Part shown: positions 17,278 to 25,471 of the stretch, one piece after another
Layout of the letters: each line of letters opens with the position of its first letter
Numbering within the stretch: position 1 is the first letter of the stretch
Assembly: GCA_029938175.1 (NCBI GenBank)
Contig: JAPYON010000013.1
Span: forward strand, 1 to 36,975
Direction: 5' to 3'
DNA from: Paracoccaceae bacterium
Lineage (GTDB): Bacteria; Pseudomonadota; Alphaproteobacteria; Rhodobacterales; Rhodobacteraceae
Length of the DNA stretch: 36,975 nucleotides
Program-made: the position numbers and the translations under genes
The notes under the pieces: generated by a model
Told to the model about the DNA's origin: nothing
The model's input: only the letters and a program-made list of their open reading frames with translations
Databases searched by the model: none

Positions 17278-17296
17278 ATGTTTTGTTAGGGGGTTA

Positions 17297-17932
17297 TTAC
17301 TTAGGCGTGATGTAAATCTCGACCCGCCGGTTTGCCTGGCGCCCCGCGGATGAAGAGTTAGAAGCCACCGGGCGCGTCTTGCCTACGCCGTAAGCCAGAA
17401 CGCGGTTGGGATTGACGATATTTATCAGGATACCCCGAACGGCACGGGCACGTTGTTCAGACAATGCTTGGTTATACGCGGATGTGCCCGTGTTGTCCGT
17501 GTGACCGACGACTTCGATCATGGTGTTCGGGTAGGCATTCATGCTGGCCGCGAGAGTATTTAAGTCTGCCACCAGACTGTATTTAACTACAGCACTGTTA
17601 GTGGCGAAGGTAATTTCTTCGGGCAAGGACACGATAAGTTGCGTGCCCGTATTGATGATACTGACCGAGCCACCCATAGATTCGCGCAATGCTGCCTCTT
17701 GCGCGTCGAGGTCGGAACCTATGGCGCCGCCAATTGCGCCACCTATCAGGCCGCCGATGATTGTGCCTTTGCCTTTGTCGTCAGACACCGCACGGCCAAG
17801 CAAACCGCCGAGGACGGCCCCGATACTTGCGCCTGTTCCGGTGTTATTGGTAGTTCCGTCAGGATTAACGCAACCGGAAATGGTGAGAGCGCCAGCTAGA
17901 GCGACGACGCTTGCAGTTTTGAATATGGCCAT
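17297..17932 (-). CDS. OmpA-family lipoprotein with glycine-zipper segment
   Basis: 211-residue outer-membrane lipoprotein. Signal peptide with lipobox LTISGC (Cys21). Residues about 35-75 form a glycine-zipper stretch (GASIGAVLGGLLG, GGLIGGAIGGAIGSD) similar to YiaD/RcsF-like and Gly-zipper OMP repeats. Residues about 105-211 form an OmpA peptidoglycan-binding domain: TFATNSAVVK, VVGHTDNTGTSAYNQALSEQRARAV and a final ASNSSSAGRQANRRVEIYI with the arginine/aspartate residues that bind diaminopimelate. This corresponds to E. coli YiaD. Strong SD AAGGAG 8 nt before ATG 17932 fixes the start over 17998. Intact, in contrast with the two decayed OmpA-type genes at 29.3-30.1 kb. Confidence 0.92.
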   Translation of the reverse strand: MAIFKTASVVALAGALTISGCVNPDGTTNNTGTGASIGAVLGGLLGRAVSDDKGKGTIIGGLIGGAIGGAIGSDLDAQEAALRESMGGSVSIINTGTQLIVSLPEEITFATNSAVVKYSLVADLNTLAASMNAYPNTMIEVVGHTDNTGTSAYNQALSEQRARAVRGILINIVNPNRVLAYGVGKTRPVASNSSSAGRQANRRVEIYITPK

Positions 17933-18043
17933 TGGAAATCTCCTTAATAAGAAGTTAAACGCTTGTTTCCCCCTTATTGTCGCCTCTGAAGCGTGCAATT
18001 CAAGCCCTTTCGACCACTGCGGGATTTTTGGGCGAATCCTTGC

Positions 18044-18889
18044 TTAGGGGGCGTCGAGACGTGCCGCCTCATACGCCAGCATCGCGCGTTTGACTGGAAG
18101 TCCCCAATGATACCCACCTAAGCCACCGGATTTGCATAGTGCACGGTGGCAGGGAATCAGCCAGCTCACCGGATTTTTGCCAACGGCGGTGCCAACGGCG
18201 CGGACGGCTTTTGGATTGCCGATACGTTGAGCGATTTCGGAATAGGTGGTGGCGTGGCCTGACGGGATTGTAAGCAAGGCCTCCCATACTTTGATCTGGA
18301 AAGGTGCTCCGATCAGATGCAGGGATGTATGTCCGCCTTGTTCAAATGCTGCGACAGTCCAGTCGGCGATGGTGTCAGGGTTCTCGACGAATTCGGCGTT
18401 GGGCCAGCGCGAGGCCATATCTTGAAACGCAACATCACGCCCGAATTCGGACGAGAACGCCAACCCGCACAGCCCGCGGGCCGTGGCCATGGATAGGACT
18501 TCGCCGAACGGGGAATCGAACCAGCCGTAGTTTATGGCCAACCCTTTACCCTTGCGCGCATACTCGCCGGGGGACATGGCCTCCCATTTCACGAACAAAC
18601 CGTGCAGGCGGCCAGCACCGGACAGGTCAGCTTCCTGCGAAGTGTCCAGTACCGTGAACCGATCACCCAACAAAGATTTGGCGTGATCCAGCGTCAGGTA
18701 TTGCTGATACCGCTTTGGACTAACCCCTGCCCATTGGCTAAAAACACGTTGGAAGTGCATTGGTGAAAGCCCGACGGCGGCGGCGGTTTCCTCAAGCGAT
18801 GGCTGGTCGGCCACGCGGTTGCCTATAAAAGCGATGGCGCGGGCGATCACTGCGTAATGGTATGGGTCTTTGCCGCTCAACTCGTTCAT
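18044..18889 (-). CDS. Ada-like methylated-DNA-protein-cysteine methyltransferase with AraC domain
   Basis: 281-residue fusion of an AraC-type helix-turn-helix (residues about 12-110: PSLEETAAAVGLSPMHFQRVFSQWAGVSPKRYQQYLTL) and an O6-alkylguanine-DNA alkyltransferase domain (about 190-281). The acceptor Cys247 is in WLIPCHRALCKSGGLGGYHWG, preceded by the DNA-recognition segment GHATTYSEIAQRIGNPKAVRAVGTAVGKNP. It lacks the N-terminal zinc Ada domain that senses methylphosphotriesters in E. coli Ada, so methyl-triggered self-activation should differ. It is divergent from nth, a DNA glycosylase gene, giving a small repair cluster. The start is well placed and no lesion is seen. Confidence 0.92.
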   Translation of the reverse strand: MNELSGKDPYHYAVIARAIAFIGNRVADQPSLEETAAAVGLSPMHFQRVFSQWAGVSPKRYQQYLTLDHAKSLLGDRFTVLDTSQEADLSGAGRLHGLFVKWEAMSPGEYARKGKGLAINYGWFDSPFGEVLSMATARGLCGLAFSSEFGRDVAFQDMASRWPNAEFVENPDTIADWTVAAFEQGGHTSLHLIGAPFQIKVWEALLTIPSGHATTYSEIAQRIGNPKAVRAVGTAVGKNPVSWLIPCHRALCKSGGLGGYHWGLPVKRAMLAYEAARLDAP

Positions 18890-18972
18890 CAGGGTTCCTT
18901 TTGGTTAGTATGGCCACGGTATTGCATACAGGGTAGAATTCCACCCGAATCTTGCGCTTTTTCGGGGACAAT

Positions 18973-19617
18973 ATGACCGCCCAACTGGACTATAAAACTA
19001 TTTCAGAGATTTTTCGCCGTTTTCAGGTTAGCGAGCCTGATCCGAAGGGTGAACTTGATCACGTGAATGCGTTCACTTTGGTGGTTGCTGTGGCGCTGTC
19101 GGCGCAGGCAACGGATATTGGCGTGAACCGTGCGACGGCCGAGTTGTTCAAACTTGCGGATACGCCGGAGAAAATGCTGGAGTTGGGCGAGGAAGCCTTG
19201 ATCGAGCACATCAAAACTATAGGCCTCTTTCGGAATAAAGCCAAGAATGTCATCAAGTTAAGTCAACGTCTGGTGGATGTCTTCGACAGCGAGGTGCCGT
19301 CCTCACGCGCCGCACTTGAAAGCTTGCCGGGAGTGGGCCGCAAGACCGCTAACGTGGTATTGAACATGTGGTTTCATCAGCCAGCGCAGGCCGTAGATAC
19401 GCATATCTATAGGTTTGGCAACCGAACAGGGGTCGCGGTTGGCAAAGATGTCGTCGCTGTGGAACGTGCAATTGAAGACCATATTCCGGCAGAATATCAA
19501 CATCACGCTCACCACTGGATGATTTTGCACGGACGGTATATATGCAAGGCCCGCAAACCTGTTTGTACAAATTGTATCATCGCCGATCTGTGCGAATCCA
19601 AGGATAAAACGTTATGA
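18973..19617 (+). CDS. nth: Endonuclease III
   Basis: 214-residue DNA glycosylase/AP lyase that removes oxidised pyrimidines. The helix-hairpin-helix LESLPGVGRKTANVVL carries catalytic Lys124, and Asp142 is in the VDTHIYR motif. The 4Fe-4S cluster ligands follow the C-x6-C-x2-C-x5-C pattern in CKARKPVCTNCIIADLC. ATG 18973 is preferred to an in-frame TTG at 18952, which only adds MRFFGDN. Its TGA overlaps the ATG of the next gene by 4 bp (19614-19617), indicating translational coupling with a purine-nucleoside-kinase-like gene. Divergent from the ada-like gene. Confidence 0.96.
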   Translation: MTAQLDYKTISEIFRRFQVSEPDPKGELDHVNAFTLVVAVALSAQATDIGVNRATAELFKLADTPEKMLELGEEALIEHIKTIGLFRNKAKNVIKLSQRLVDVFDSEVPSSRAALESLPGVGRKTANVVLNMWFHQPAQAVDTHIYRFGNRTGVAVGKDVVAVERAIEDHIPAEYQHHAHHWMILHGRYICKARKPVCTNCIIADLCESKDKTL

Positions 19618-20606
19618 AGAAGTACCAAGTCGTCGGAATCGGTAACGCGATGGTGGATATCCTCGCGCATGTGGACGACACGTTTTTGACCAAGCACGGT
19701 GTTGAAAAAGGCATCATGCAGCTTATCGACACAGATCGTGCGGCGGAGCTGTATGGAGTGATGGGCCCGGCTATGGAAATATCCGGTGGCTCTGCGGCGA
19801 ACACAATTTCGGGACTGGCAGCGCTGGGCGTGCGGACAGGGTATGTTTCCAAGGTCAAAAAAGACCAACTTGGCAGTATTTTCTCCCATGACATCAAGGC
19901 ACAAGGTGCGGACTTTGACACGCCTTTGGCGGATGCGGATCATCCGGCCGAAACGGGTTGTTGTATGGTGCTGGTATCGCCGGACGGTGAGCGTTCGATG
20001 AACACTTATCTGGGTGTGTCGGAATTCCTGTCGCCTGACGATATTGACGAAGGTATCATGGCGGACGCTGACTGGATCTACCTTGAGGGGTATCGTTTTG
20101 ACGGGCCGGACAGCCACGCGGCGTTTGCCAAGGCGGTTACGGCCTGCAAGACGGCCGGAGGGCGTGTTTCGCTTACGTTATCGGACCCATTTTGTGTGGA
20201 GCGTCACCGCGACGCATTCCTCGAGGTTATCCGCGCGGACGTCGATTTACTGTTCTGCAATGAACATGAATTAATGTCCTTATACCAAACCGATGACCTC
20301 TCGGTTGCGATGACGCTGGGAGCGGCGGATGTTGACATTCTTGCCTGCACAGTTGGCGTGCGCGGCGCATATGTTTTGAGCGGCGGCGAAGAAATTCACG
20401 CCCCCGCAGTCGAGATGCACATAGAAGACGCTACCGGTGCCGGAGACATGTTTGCGGCAGGCTTCCTTTATGGTCTGACGACCGGCCGAGACTACCTTAC
20501 CTGCGGCCGCATGGGGTGTGTTGCGGCGGGTGAAATTATTGGGCATATCGGGGCACGCCCTGAGGCAGACCTGATGGATTTATTTGTGTCCGAGGGGCTG
20601 GTTTAG
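19614..20606 (+). CDS. PfkB-family kinase, adenosine kinase-like
   Basis: 330-residue ribokinase/PfkB-family sugar or nucleoside kinase; roseobacter homologues are usually annotated adenosine kinase. First signature GGSAANTISGLAALG (about residues 58-72); second signature DATGAGDMFAAGFLYG (272-287) with catalytic Asp278 as the general base. N-terminal VVGIGNAMVDILA is typical of this subgroup. The extended N-terminal KHGVEKGIMQLID fits adenosine-kinase-like members. The gene starts on the ATGA overlap with nth. The last base of the reading frame is 16 bp before the decayed GFA remnant on the other strand. Confidence 0.87.
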   Translation: MKKYQVVGIGNAMVDILAHVDDTFLTKHGVEKGIMQLIDTDRAAELYGVMGPAMEISGGSAANTISGLAALGVRTGYVSKVKKDQLGSIFSHDIKAQGADFDTPLADADHPAETGCCMVLVSPDGERSMNTYLGVSEFLSPDDIDEGIMADADWIYLEGYRFDGPDSHAAFAKAVTACKTAGGRVSLTLSDPFCVERHRDAFLEVIRADVDLLFCNEHELMSLYQTDDLSVAMTLGAADVDILACTVGVRGAYVLSGGEEIHAPAVEMHIEDATGAGDMFAAGFLYGLTTGRDYLTCGRMGCVAAGEIIGHIGARPEADLMDLFVSEGLV

Positions 20607-20621
20607 GACGCTAGCCAAGTT

Positions 20622-20956
20622 CTATACTTTTCGCTGTTTGGGAGCCAGATCGTCAATCCATGGTAGGGTGTTTATGTCCGCCTCGCTCGCCAGTTGGCAG
20701 TTTACGGCGAAGCCTGATCCGTCCAGTGGGTGGTGCAGTTGCAGTTCTTGCTGCTGTGGAACTCGAGGGCTTTTGCGCCCACTGATAGATATGAGTCGCG
20801 CCTTCGGGCACGCTCGTTGTGATTTTCATTTGATTGGGACGCGCCCAGACGGGGTTCAGCCGCCGACAGATCGAGCAGTTGCAGGAGATTGCGAATTTCG
20901 GTGTTTCCAGAATTTCGAATATAACGGTGCCCGCAGTGGCAACTTCCCTCGACCAA
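20622..20956 (-). pseudogene. GFA-family protein (glutathione-dependent formaldehyde-activating enzyme-like), frameshifted
   Basis: The conserved parts of a small zinc-binding GFA protein are present in order but in three frames. TTG at 20954-20956 opens MVEGSCHCG; an extra G in the GGG at 20930-20932 moves the reading to TVIFEILETPKFAISCNCSICRRL...; a one-base loss near 20757-20770 restores ALEFHSSKNCNCTTHWTDQAS; a further one-base loss near 20705-20712 gives AVNCQLASEADINTLPWIDDLAPKQRKV and a stop at 20622-20624. The zinc-ligand patterns CHCG, CNCSIC and CNCTTHW are all recognisable. No single frame is longer than 84 codons. It occupies the 360-bp gap between the kinase and the dehydrogenase, so that gap is explained. 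Confidence 0.85.
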
Positions 20957-20968
20957 GTTGTCCCTTTT

Positions 20969-23470
20969 CTATCCGTTCATGCGGATCGTTTCGTTTTTCG
21001 GATCATACGGGCTGTCCTGTACTATTTCAGCGTCCCAGAGTTCGTTGAACATTTTGGCCTTCAGTTTTTGCCCCACGACCGCCAGTTCCGGACTAACATA
21101 GCCCATGCCGATGGATTTTTCAAAATGTACTGAATAACCACCGGAAGTCAGGCGGCCGATTTTGGTTCCGTCAAGAAATAACGCCTCGCGGCCCCATGGA
21201 TCGGCGTCGGTTGGGCCATCGATCAACAGGGTTACGCATTTGGCTCGGATGCCTGTCGCCTCCATCCGAGCTTTGCCGTGGAAGTCTTTGGAGAGATCGA
21301 TGAAGCGGGGAAGGTCGGCCTCGACTGGCGTGGCGTCACGGCCTAGTTCGGAGCCGAAGGCGCGGTAGGATTTTTCTTGGCGAAGCCAGTTTTGGGCGCG
21401 GGCGCCGACGAGTTTTAGGTCGAATTCTTCGCCTGCGGCCATGATCTGGTCGAACAGGTAGTTTTGCATTTCGATAGGGTGGTGGAGCTCCCAGCCCAGC
21501 TCGCCTGTGTAGGCCACGCGGATTGCATGGACGGGACACATTTTGAGTTCGATGTGTTTGGAGGAGAGCCATGGGAAGCGTTTGTTGGTGAGTGCTGTTT
21601 CAGGGTCTGGATCGGAGATCAATTTTTTCATCACGTCGCGGGATTTCGGGCCTGCGAGAGCAAAAACGCCGTATTGGGTGGTGACGTTCTGGATTTCGAT
21701 GTAGCCGAATTCTTCCATTTTGGAGGTGGCGGCTTTGCGTAGGAAATCGCCGTCGTAGTCGGTGAGAGCGCCGGAGGAGACGAGGTAGTACTCGTTTTTC
21801 GCTTCGCGCACGATGGTGTATTCGGTGCGGGTCGTGCCTGTCGCGGTCAGCGCGTAGGTCAGGTTGATACGGCCAATTTTTGGCAGTTTGTTACAGGTAA
21901 ACCAGTCTAGGAATTGTGTCGCACCCGGGCCTTTTACGCGGTGTTTGGTGAAGGCGGTGGCGTCGATTAGGCCGACGTTTTCGCGGATGGCTTTGGCTTC
22001 GTCTACGGCGTGCTGCCACCAGCCGCCACGGTGGAAGGAGCGGGACTCAACGTCGAAGTTGCTTGGCGCGTCGAGCGGGCCGAAGTAGTTCGGGCGCTCC
22101 ATGCCGTTGACGACGCCGAATTGCGCGCCTGCGGATTTCATGCGTTCATAGCAAGGGGCTGTGCGGAGCGGGCGGCAGGCTTTGCGTTCCTCGTCCGGGT
22201 GGTGAAGGATGTAGACGTGGTCGTAGCATTCTTCATTCTTTCGGGCGGCGTATTCGATTGTCATCCAGTCGCCGTAGCGTTTGGGGTCGAGTGATGCCAT
22301 GTCGATTTCGGCTTCGCCGTCGACCATCATCTGCGCGAGGTAGTAGCCAACGCCACCAGCGGCGGTGATGCCGAAGCTGAAACCTTCGGCCAGCCACATG
22401 TTGTCGAGGCCCGGCGCTGGGCCGACGAGCGGATTGCCGTCGGGTGTATAGCAGATCGGGCCGTTGAAGTCGTCTTTGAGACCGGATTCTTCGCATGATG
22501 GCATGCGGTGGATCATGGCCATGTACTGGCCTTCTATGCGTTCGAGTTCCAGTGGGAACAGGTCGGCGCGGAAGCTGTCGGGGACGCCGTGTTCGAAGCG
22601 TGCGGGGGCGTGTTTTTCGTAAACGCCGAGAATCCAGCCGCCGCGTTCTTCGCGCACGTAGGATTGTGCGTCGGCGTCGCGGATTACGGGGTGCTCGGGG
22701 TTGCCAGCTTCGCGGAAGGCTTGCAGTGCTGGGTCAACGTCGGTGACGATGAACTGGTGTTCGACAGGGATGGCAGGAAATTTGATGCCGAGCTGTTTGG
22801 CGGTGCGTTGTGCGTGGTTACCCGTGGCGGTGACAACGTGTTCGGCGTGGATTTCGAAGGTTTCTTCGGACGGTACAAGGTTACCGCCTTTTTCGATCAT
22901 GATTGTGCCACGGACGATCCATTCGGAACCTGTCCATTCGTATGAATCGACCTGACGTTTGCGGATGATTTTAACACCGCGTTGGCGGGCCCCTTTGGCC
23001 ATCGCCATGGTGACGTCGGCGGGGTTAATGTAGCCGTCGGTAGGGTGATAGAGCGCGCCTTTCAGGTCTTCGGTGTTGATCAGCGGCCAGCGGGCTTTGA
23101 CTTCGTCCGGTGTCAGGAATTCGTATTCGATACCAACGGAATCTGCGGTGGTGGCGTAGAGCTTGTATTCGTCCATACGTTCATCGGTCTGGGCCATACG
23201 CAGGTTGCCAACGACGGAAAATCCGGCGTTCATGCCGGTCTCGGCCTCAAGTTCTTTGTAGAACTTTACTGAGTAATCGTGGATGTGCGTGGTGGCGTAG
23301 CCCATGTTGAACAACGGTAGCAGACCAGCGGCGTGCCATGTGGAACCGGAGGTGAGTTCATCGCGTTCCAGCAGGATTACGTCATCCCATCCAGCTTTGG
23401 CCAAATGGTAGGCGATGGATGCGCCGACGACACCGCCGCCAACGACACAGGCTTTTACGTGGGATTTCAT
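20969..23470 (-). CDS. Dimethylglycine/sarcosine dehydrogenase-like flavoprotein with GcvT domain
   Basis: 833-residue two-domain enzyme. Residues about 1-400 form a DAO-type FAD domain: dinucleotide motif ACVVGGGVVGASIAYHL and SGSTWHAAGL with His46, the position that carries covalent FAD in dimethylglycine/sarcosine dehydrogenases. An FAO linker follows, then from about 480 a GcvT tetrahydrofolate domain (GLIDATAFTKHRVKGPGATQFLDW ... YTGELGWELHHP ... AFGSELGRDATPVEADL). It should oxidatively demethylate N-methylated glycines and pass the one-carbon unit to tetrahydrofolate, in glycine betaine or choline breakdown. ATG 23470 has GGAG about 8 nt upstream. Exact substrate cannot be told. Confidence 0.88.
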   Translation of the reverse strand: MKSHVKACVVGGGVVGASIAYHLAKAGWDDVILLERDELTSGSTWHAAGLLPLFNMGYATTHIHDYSVKFYKELEAETGMNAGFSVVGNLRMAQTDERMDEYKLYATTADSVGIEYEFLTPDEVKARWPLINTEDLKGALYHPTDGYINPADVTMAMAKGARQRGVKIIRKRQVDSYEWTGSEWIVRGTIMIEKGGNLVPSEETFEIHAEHVVTATGNHAQRTAKQLGIKFPAIPVEHQFIVTDVDPALQAFREAGNPEHPVIRDADAQSYVREERGGWILGVYEKHAPARFEHGVPDSFRADLFPLELERIEGQYMAMIHRMPSCEESGLKDDFNGPICYTPDGNPLVGPAPGLDNMWLAEGFSFGITAAGGVGYYLAQMMVDGEAEIDMASLDPKRYGDWMTIEYAARKNEECYDHVYILHHPDEERKACRPLRTAPCYERMKSAGAQFGVVNGMERPNYFGPLDAPSNFDVESRSFHRGGWWQHAVDEAKAIRENVGLIDATAFTKHRVKGPGATQFLDWFTCNKLPKIGRINLTYALTATGTTRTEYTIVREAKNEYYLVSSGALTDYDGDFLRKAATSKMEEFGYIEIQNVTTQYGVFALAGPKSRDVMKKLISDPDPETALTNKRFPWLSSKHIELKMCPVHAIRVAYTGELGWELHHPIEMQNYLFDQIMAAGEEFDLKLVGARAQNWLRQEKSYRAFGSELGRDATPVEADLPRFIDLSKDFHGKARMEATGIRAKCVTLLIDGPTDADPWGREALFLDGTKIGRLTSGGYSVHFEKSIGMGYVSPELAVVGQKLKAKMFNELWDAEIVQDSPYDPKNETIRMNG

Positions 23471-23700
23471 AATACTACTCCGAAATGCGATTTTCACGCA
23501 CAATGACGGATTTTGGAGAAGGGTCCAATATCTCGCCGACTGAACATATACTGAATCCGACTTTTCAGGCGAAAAATGTTTTGGAGGTGCTGCATTTCTG
23601 TGGGAAAACTGGATGCGGTGAATCCTGTTCTAGACATTAACAGTGCGATGATGCTACCAAATGCCGAAATGGTGCAGTGCGGGATAAGCGATTCAGACAT

Positions 23701-24558
23701 ATGCTGGTTTGTTATACAAAACACGAATTACGACAGGCGCTGACTGAACTTCGGGTCAACGGCTCGGTTGGTCTGGTGCCTACTATGGGGTATCTGCACG
23801 AGGGGCACATGGCGCTGGTGGCGCGGGCACGGGCGGAAAACAAAGTTGTGGCGGTCTCAATTTTTGTCAACCCGACGCAATTTGGTGCCAACGAGGATTT
23901 GAGCACGTATCCCAGAGATAGCGAACGAGATTTGCAAATTCTGCGCGATGCAGGAGTTGATGTGGTTTTTACGCCGACTGCGGGCGAAGTTTATTTGCTG
24001 GATGCCGATACGCACGTTGAAACGGGGTATTTGTCGCGCGTATTGATTGGGCGGATCAGGCCGAAACATTTTCGCGGTGTCGCAACCGTTGTGACCAAGT
24101 TGTTCAACATCTTCCAGCCTGATCGAGCCTATTTTGGATGCAAGGATTACCAGCAGTTGACCGTTATCAATAAGATGGTCGCCGATCTGGATATTCCGGT
24201 CGAGGTGATCGGGATTCCGACCGTGCGGGAGGCTGACGGTTTGGCGCTGTCGTCGCGCAATGTGCGCTTAACGTCGAAAAATCGTGCTGCCGCCCCGGTA
24301 TTGTGTCAGTCGCTGGATCGAGCCGAAGTTCTGGTCGCCGGAGGGGGTGCAACGGTGCATTCCGTCAAGAAAGAAATTCTCGATTTACTGGCGGGCATGC
24401 CTTCCGGTGTTGTCGAGTCTGTAGATATTCGCGATGCCGGAACTTTGGCACCTATGCGTGGGCGGATTGCATCTGCTGCTGTTGTATTGCTCGCTGTTCG
24501 CTTCGAGAGCGTGTTGCTGATAGACCAGCGGGTAGTTACCCCGTCAAATAACCGTTAA
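23701..24558 (+). CDS. panC: Pantothenate synthetase
   Basis: 285-residue enzyme condensing pantoate and beta-alanine with ATP. Nucleotide motif PTMGYLHEGHMALV with His33 and His36 (H-x-G-H), FVNPTQFG, pantoate region RPKHFRGVATVVTKLFN, SSRN at the KMSKS-like position (LALSSRNVRL). In the catalytic loop FGCKDYQQL the residue at 147 is Cys, where E. coli has Glu and M. tuberculosis Gln; Lys and Asp that follow are kept. The ATG at 23701 fits the family start; the GTG at 23677 would extend it without precedent. panB follows by 15 bp. Confidence 0.93.
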   Translation: MLVCYTKHELRQALTELRVNGSVGLVPTMGYLHEGHMALVARARAENKVVAVSIFVNPTQFGANEDLSTYPRDSERDLQILRDAGVDVVFTPTAGEVYLLDADTHVETGYLSRVLIGRIRPKHFRGVATVVTKLFNIFQPDRAYFGCKDYQQLTVINKMVADLDIPVEVIGIPTVREADGLALSSRNVRLTSKNRAAAPVLCQSLDRAEVLVAGGGATVHSVKKEILDLLAGMPSGVVESVDIRDAGTLAPMRGRIASAAVVLLAVRFESVLLIDQRVVTPSNNR

Positions 24559-24573
24559 CCGAAAGGTAAATCC

Positions 24574-25380
24574 ATGAGTGTACCTGTGAAAACCCGCAGA
24601 ACCACCGTTCCACAAATCCGTGCGCGCAAGGGCAAGGAGCCTATTGTTTCGCTAACCTCCTATCATGCCCATACTGCTGCAATTGTTGATCGGTATGCAG
24701 ATTTCATTCTGGTGGGCGATTCACTGGGGATGGTAATGCACGGAATGGAATCCACGATCGGTGTTACGCTTGATATGATGATCACGCACGGGGCGGCGGT
24801 TGTTCGCGGTACGCAGAAGGCGCTGGTGGTTGTCGACCTGCCATTTGGGACCTACGAGGAAAGCCCTGCGGTGGCTTTTCGGAATGCCGCGCGGGTGATG
24901 AAAGAAACTGGCTGCGGGGCAGTTAAACTGGAGGGCGGCGCGCGTATGGCCGAGACGATCCGGTTTTTGAACGAGCGGGGCATTCCTGTGATGGCACATA
25001 TCGGCCTGACGCCCCAATCCAGCCATGTGATGGGCGGTTTTAAAACGCAAGGGCGAGATCAGGCGGACTGGGCGGTGCATGAGGCGGACGCGGTTGCTGT
25101 GACCGAAGCGGGCGCTTTTGCGCTGGTGCTAGAGGGAATGGTGGAGCCGCTGGCCGCGAAGATCAGCAAACAGATCGAAATTCCGACGATCGGTATTGGC
25201 GCGTCAGCGGAATGCGACGGGCAGATTCTGGTGCTGGAGGATATGTTGGGACTGAACCCGACACCTCCGAGGTTTGTAAAAGTTTATGGTGATCTTGGGA
25301 GCGGGATCGAGCGGGCAGTGAAATCCTACGCTCAGGACGTTAAATCACGGGCGTTTCCGAGTGATAAGAATACATATTAA
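24574..25380 (+). CDS. panB: 3-methyl-2-oxobutanoate hydroxymethyltransferase
   Basis: 268-residue ketopantoate hydroxymethyltransferase, which transfers a one-carbon unit from methylene-tetrahydrofolate to ketoisovalerate. Mg ligands Asp49 ([12 protein letters not shown]) and Asp88 ([10 protein letters not shown]), catalytic Glu187 (ALVLEGMV), [18 protein letters not shown] and [22 protein letters not shown] are all intact. SD GAAAGGTAAA before ATG. In a panC-panB operon with 15 bp between. The flanking dehydrogenase that makes methylene-tetrahydrofolate may be a coincidence. Confidence 0.97.
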   Translation: MSVPVKTRRTTVPQIRARKGKEPIVSLTSYHAHTAAIVDRYADFILVGDSLGMVMHGMESTIGVTLDMMITHGAAVVRGTQKALVVVDLPFGTYEESPAVAFRNAARVMKETGCGAVKLEGGARMAETIRFLNERGIPVMAHIGLTPQSSHVMGGFKTQGRDQADWAVHEADAVAVTEAGAFALVLEGMVEPLAAKISKQIEIPTIGIGASAECDGQILVLEDMLGLNPTPPRFVKVYGDLGSGIERAVKSYAQDVKSRAFPSDKNTY

Positions 25381-25471
25381 CGAGCACAGAATAGAAAACG
25401 GGCTTGTGTTTTGTAAGAATTTTCGAAAAGCCCCACATTGAGCGATAGAACACCTAACAGATGGGCAGAAC

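Noticed and set aside
20584-21048. 154-codon plus-strand ORF between the kinase and the dehydrogenase
   Set aside because: Cys- and Ser-rich antisense of the GFA remnant; it overlaps the kinase and dehydrogenase ends.
23494-23724. 76-codon minus-strand ORF upstream of panC, and a ~47-codon plus-strand frame with GTG near 23600
   Set aside because: Neither has a convincing SD or known family; treated as a noncoding 230-bp intergenic region.
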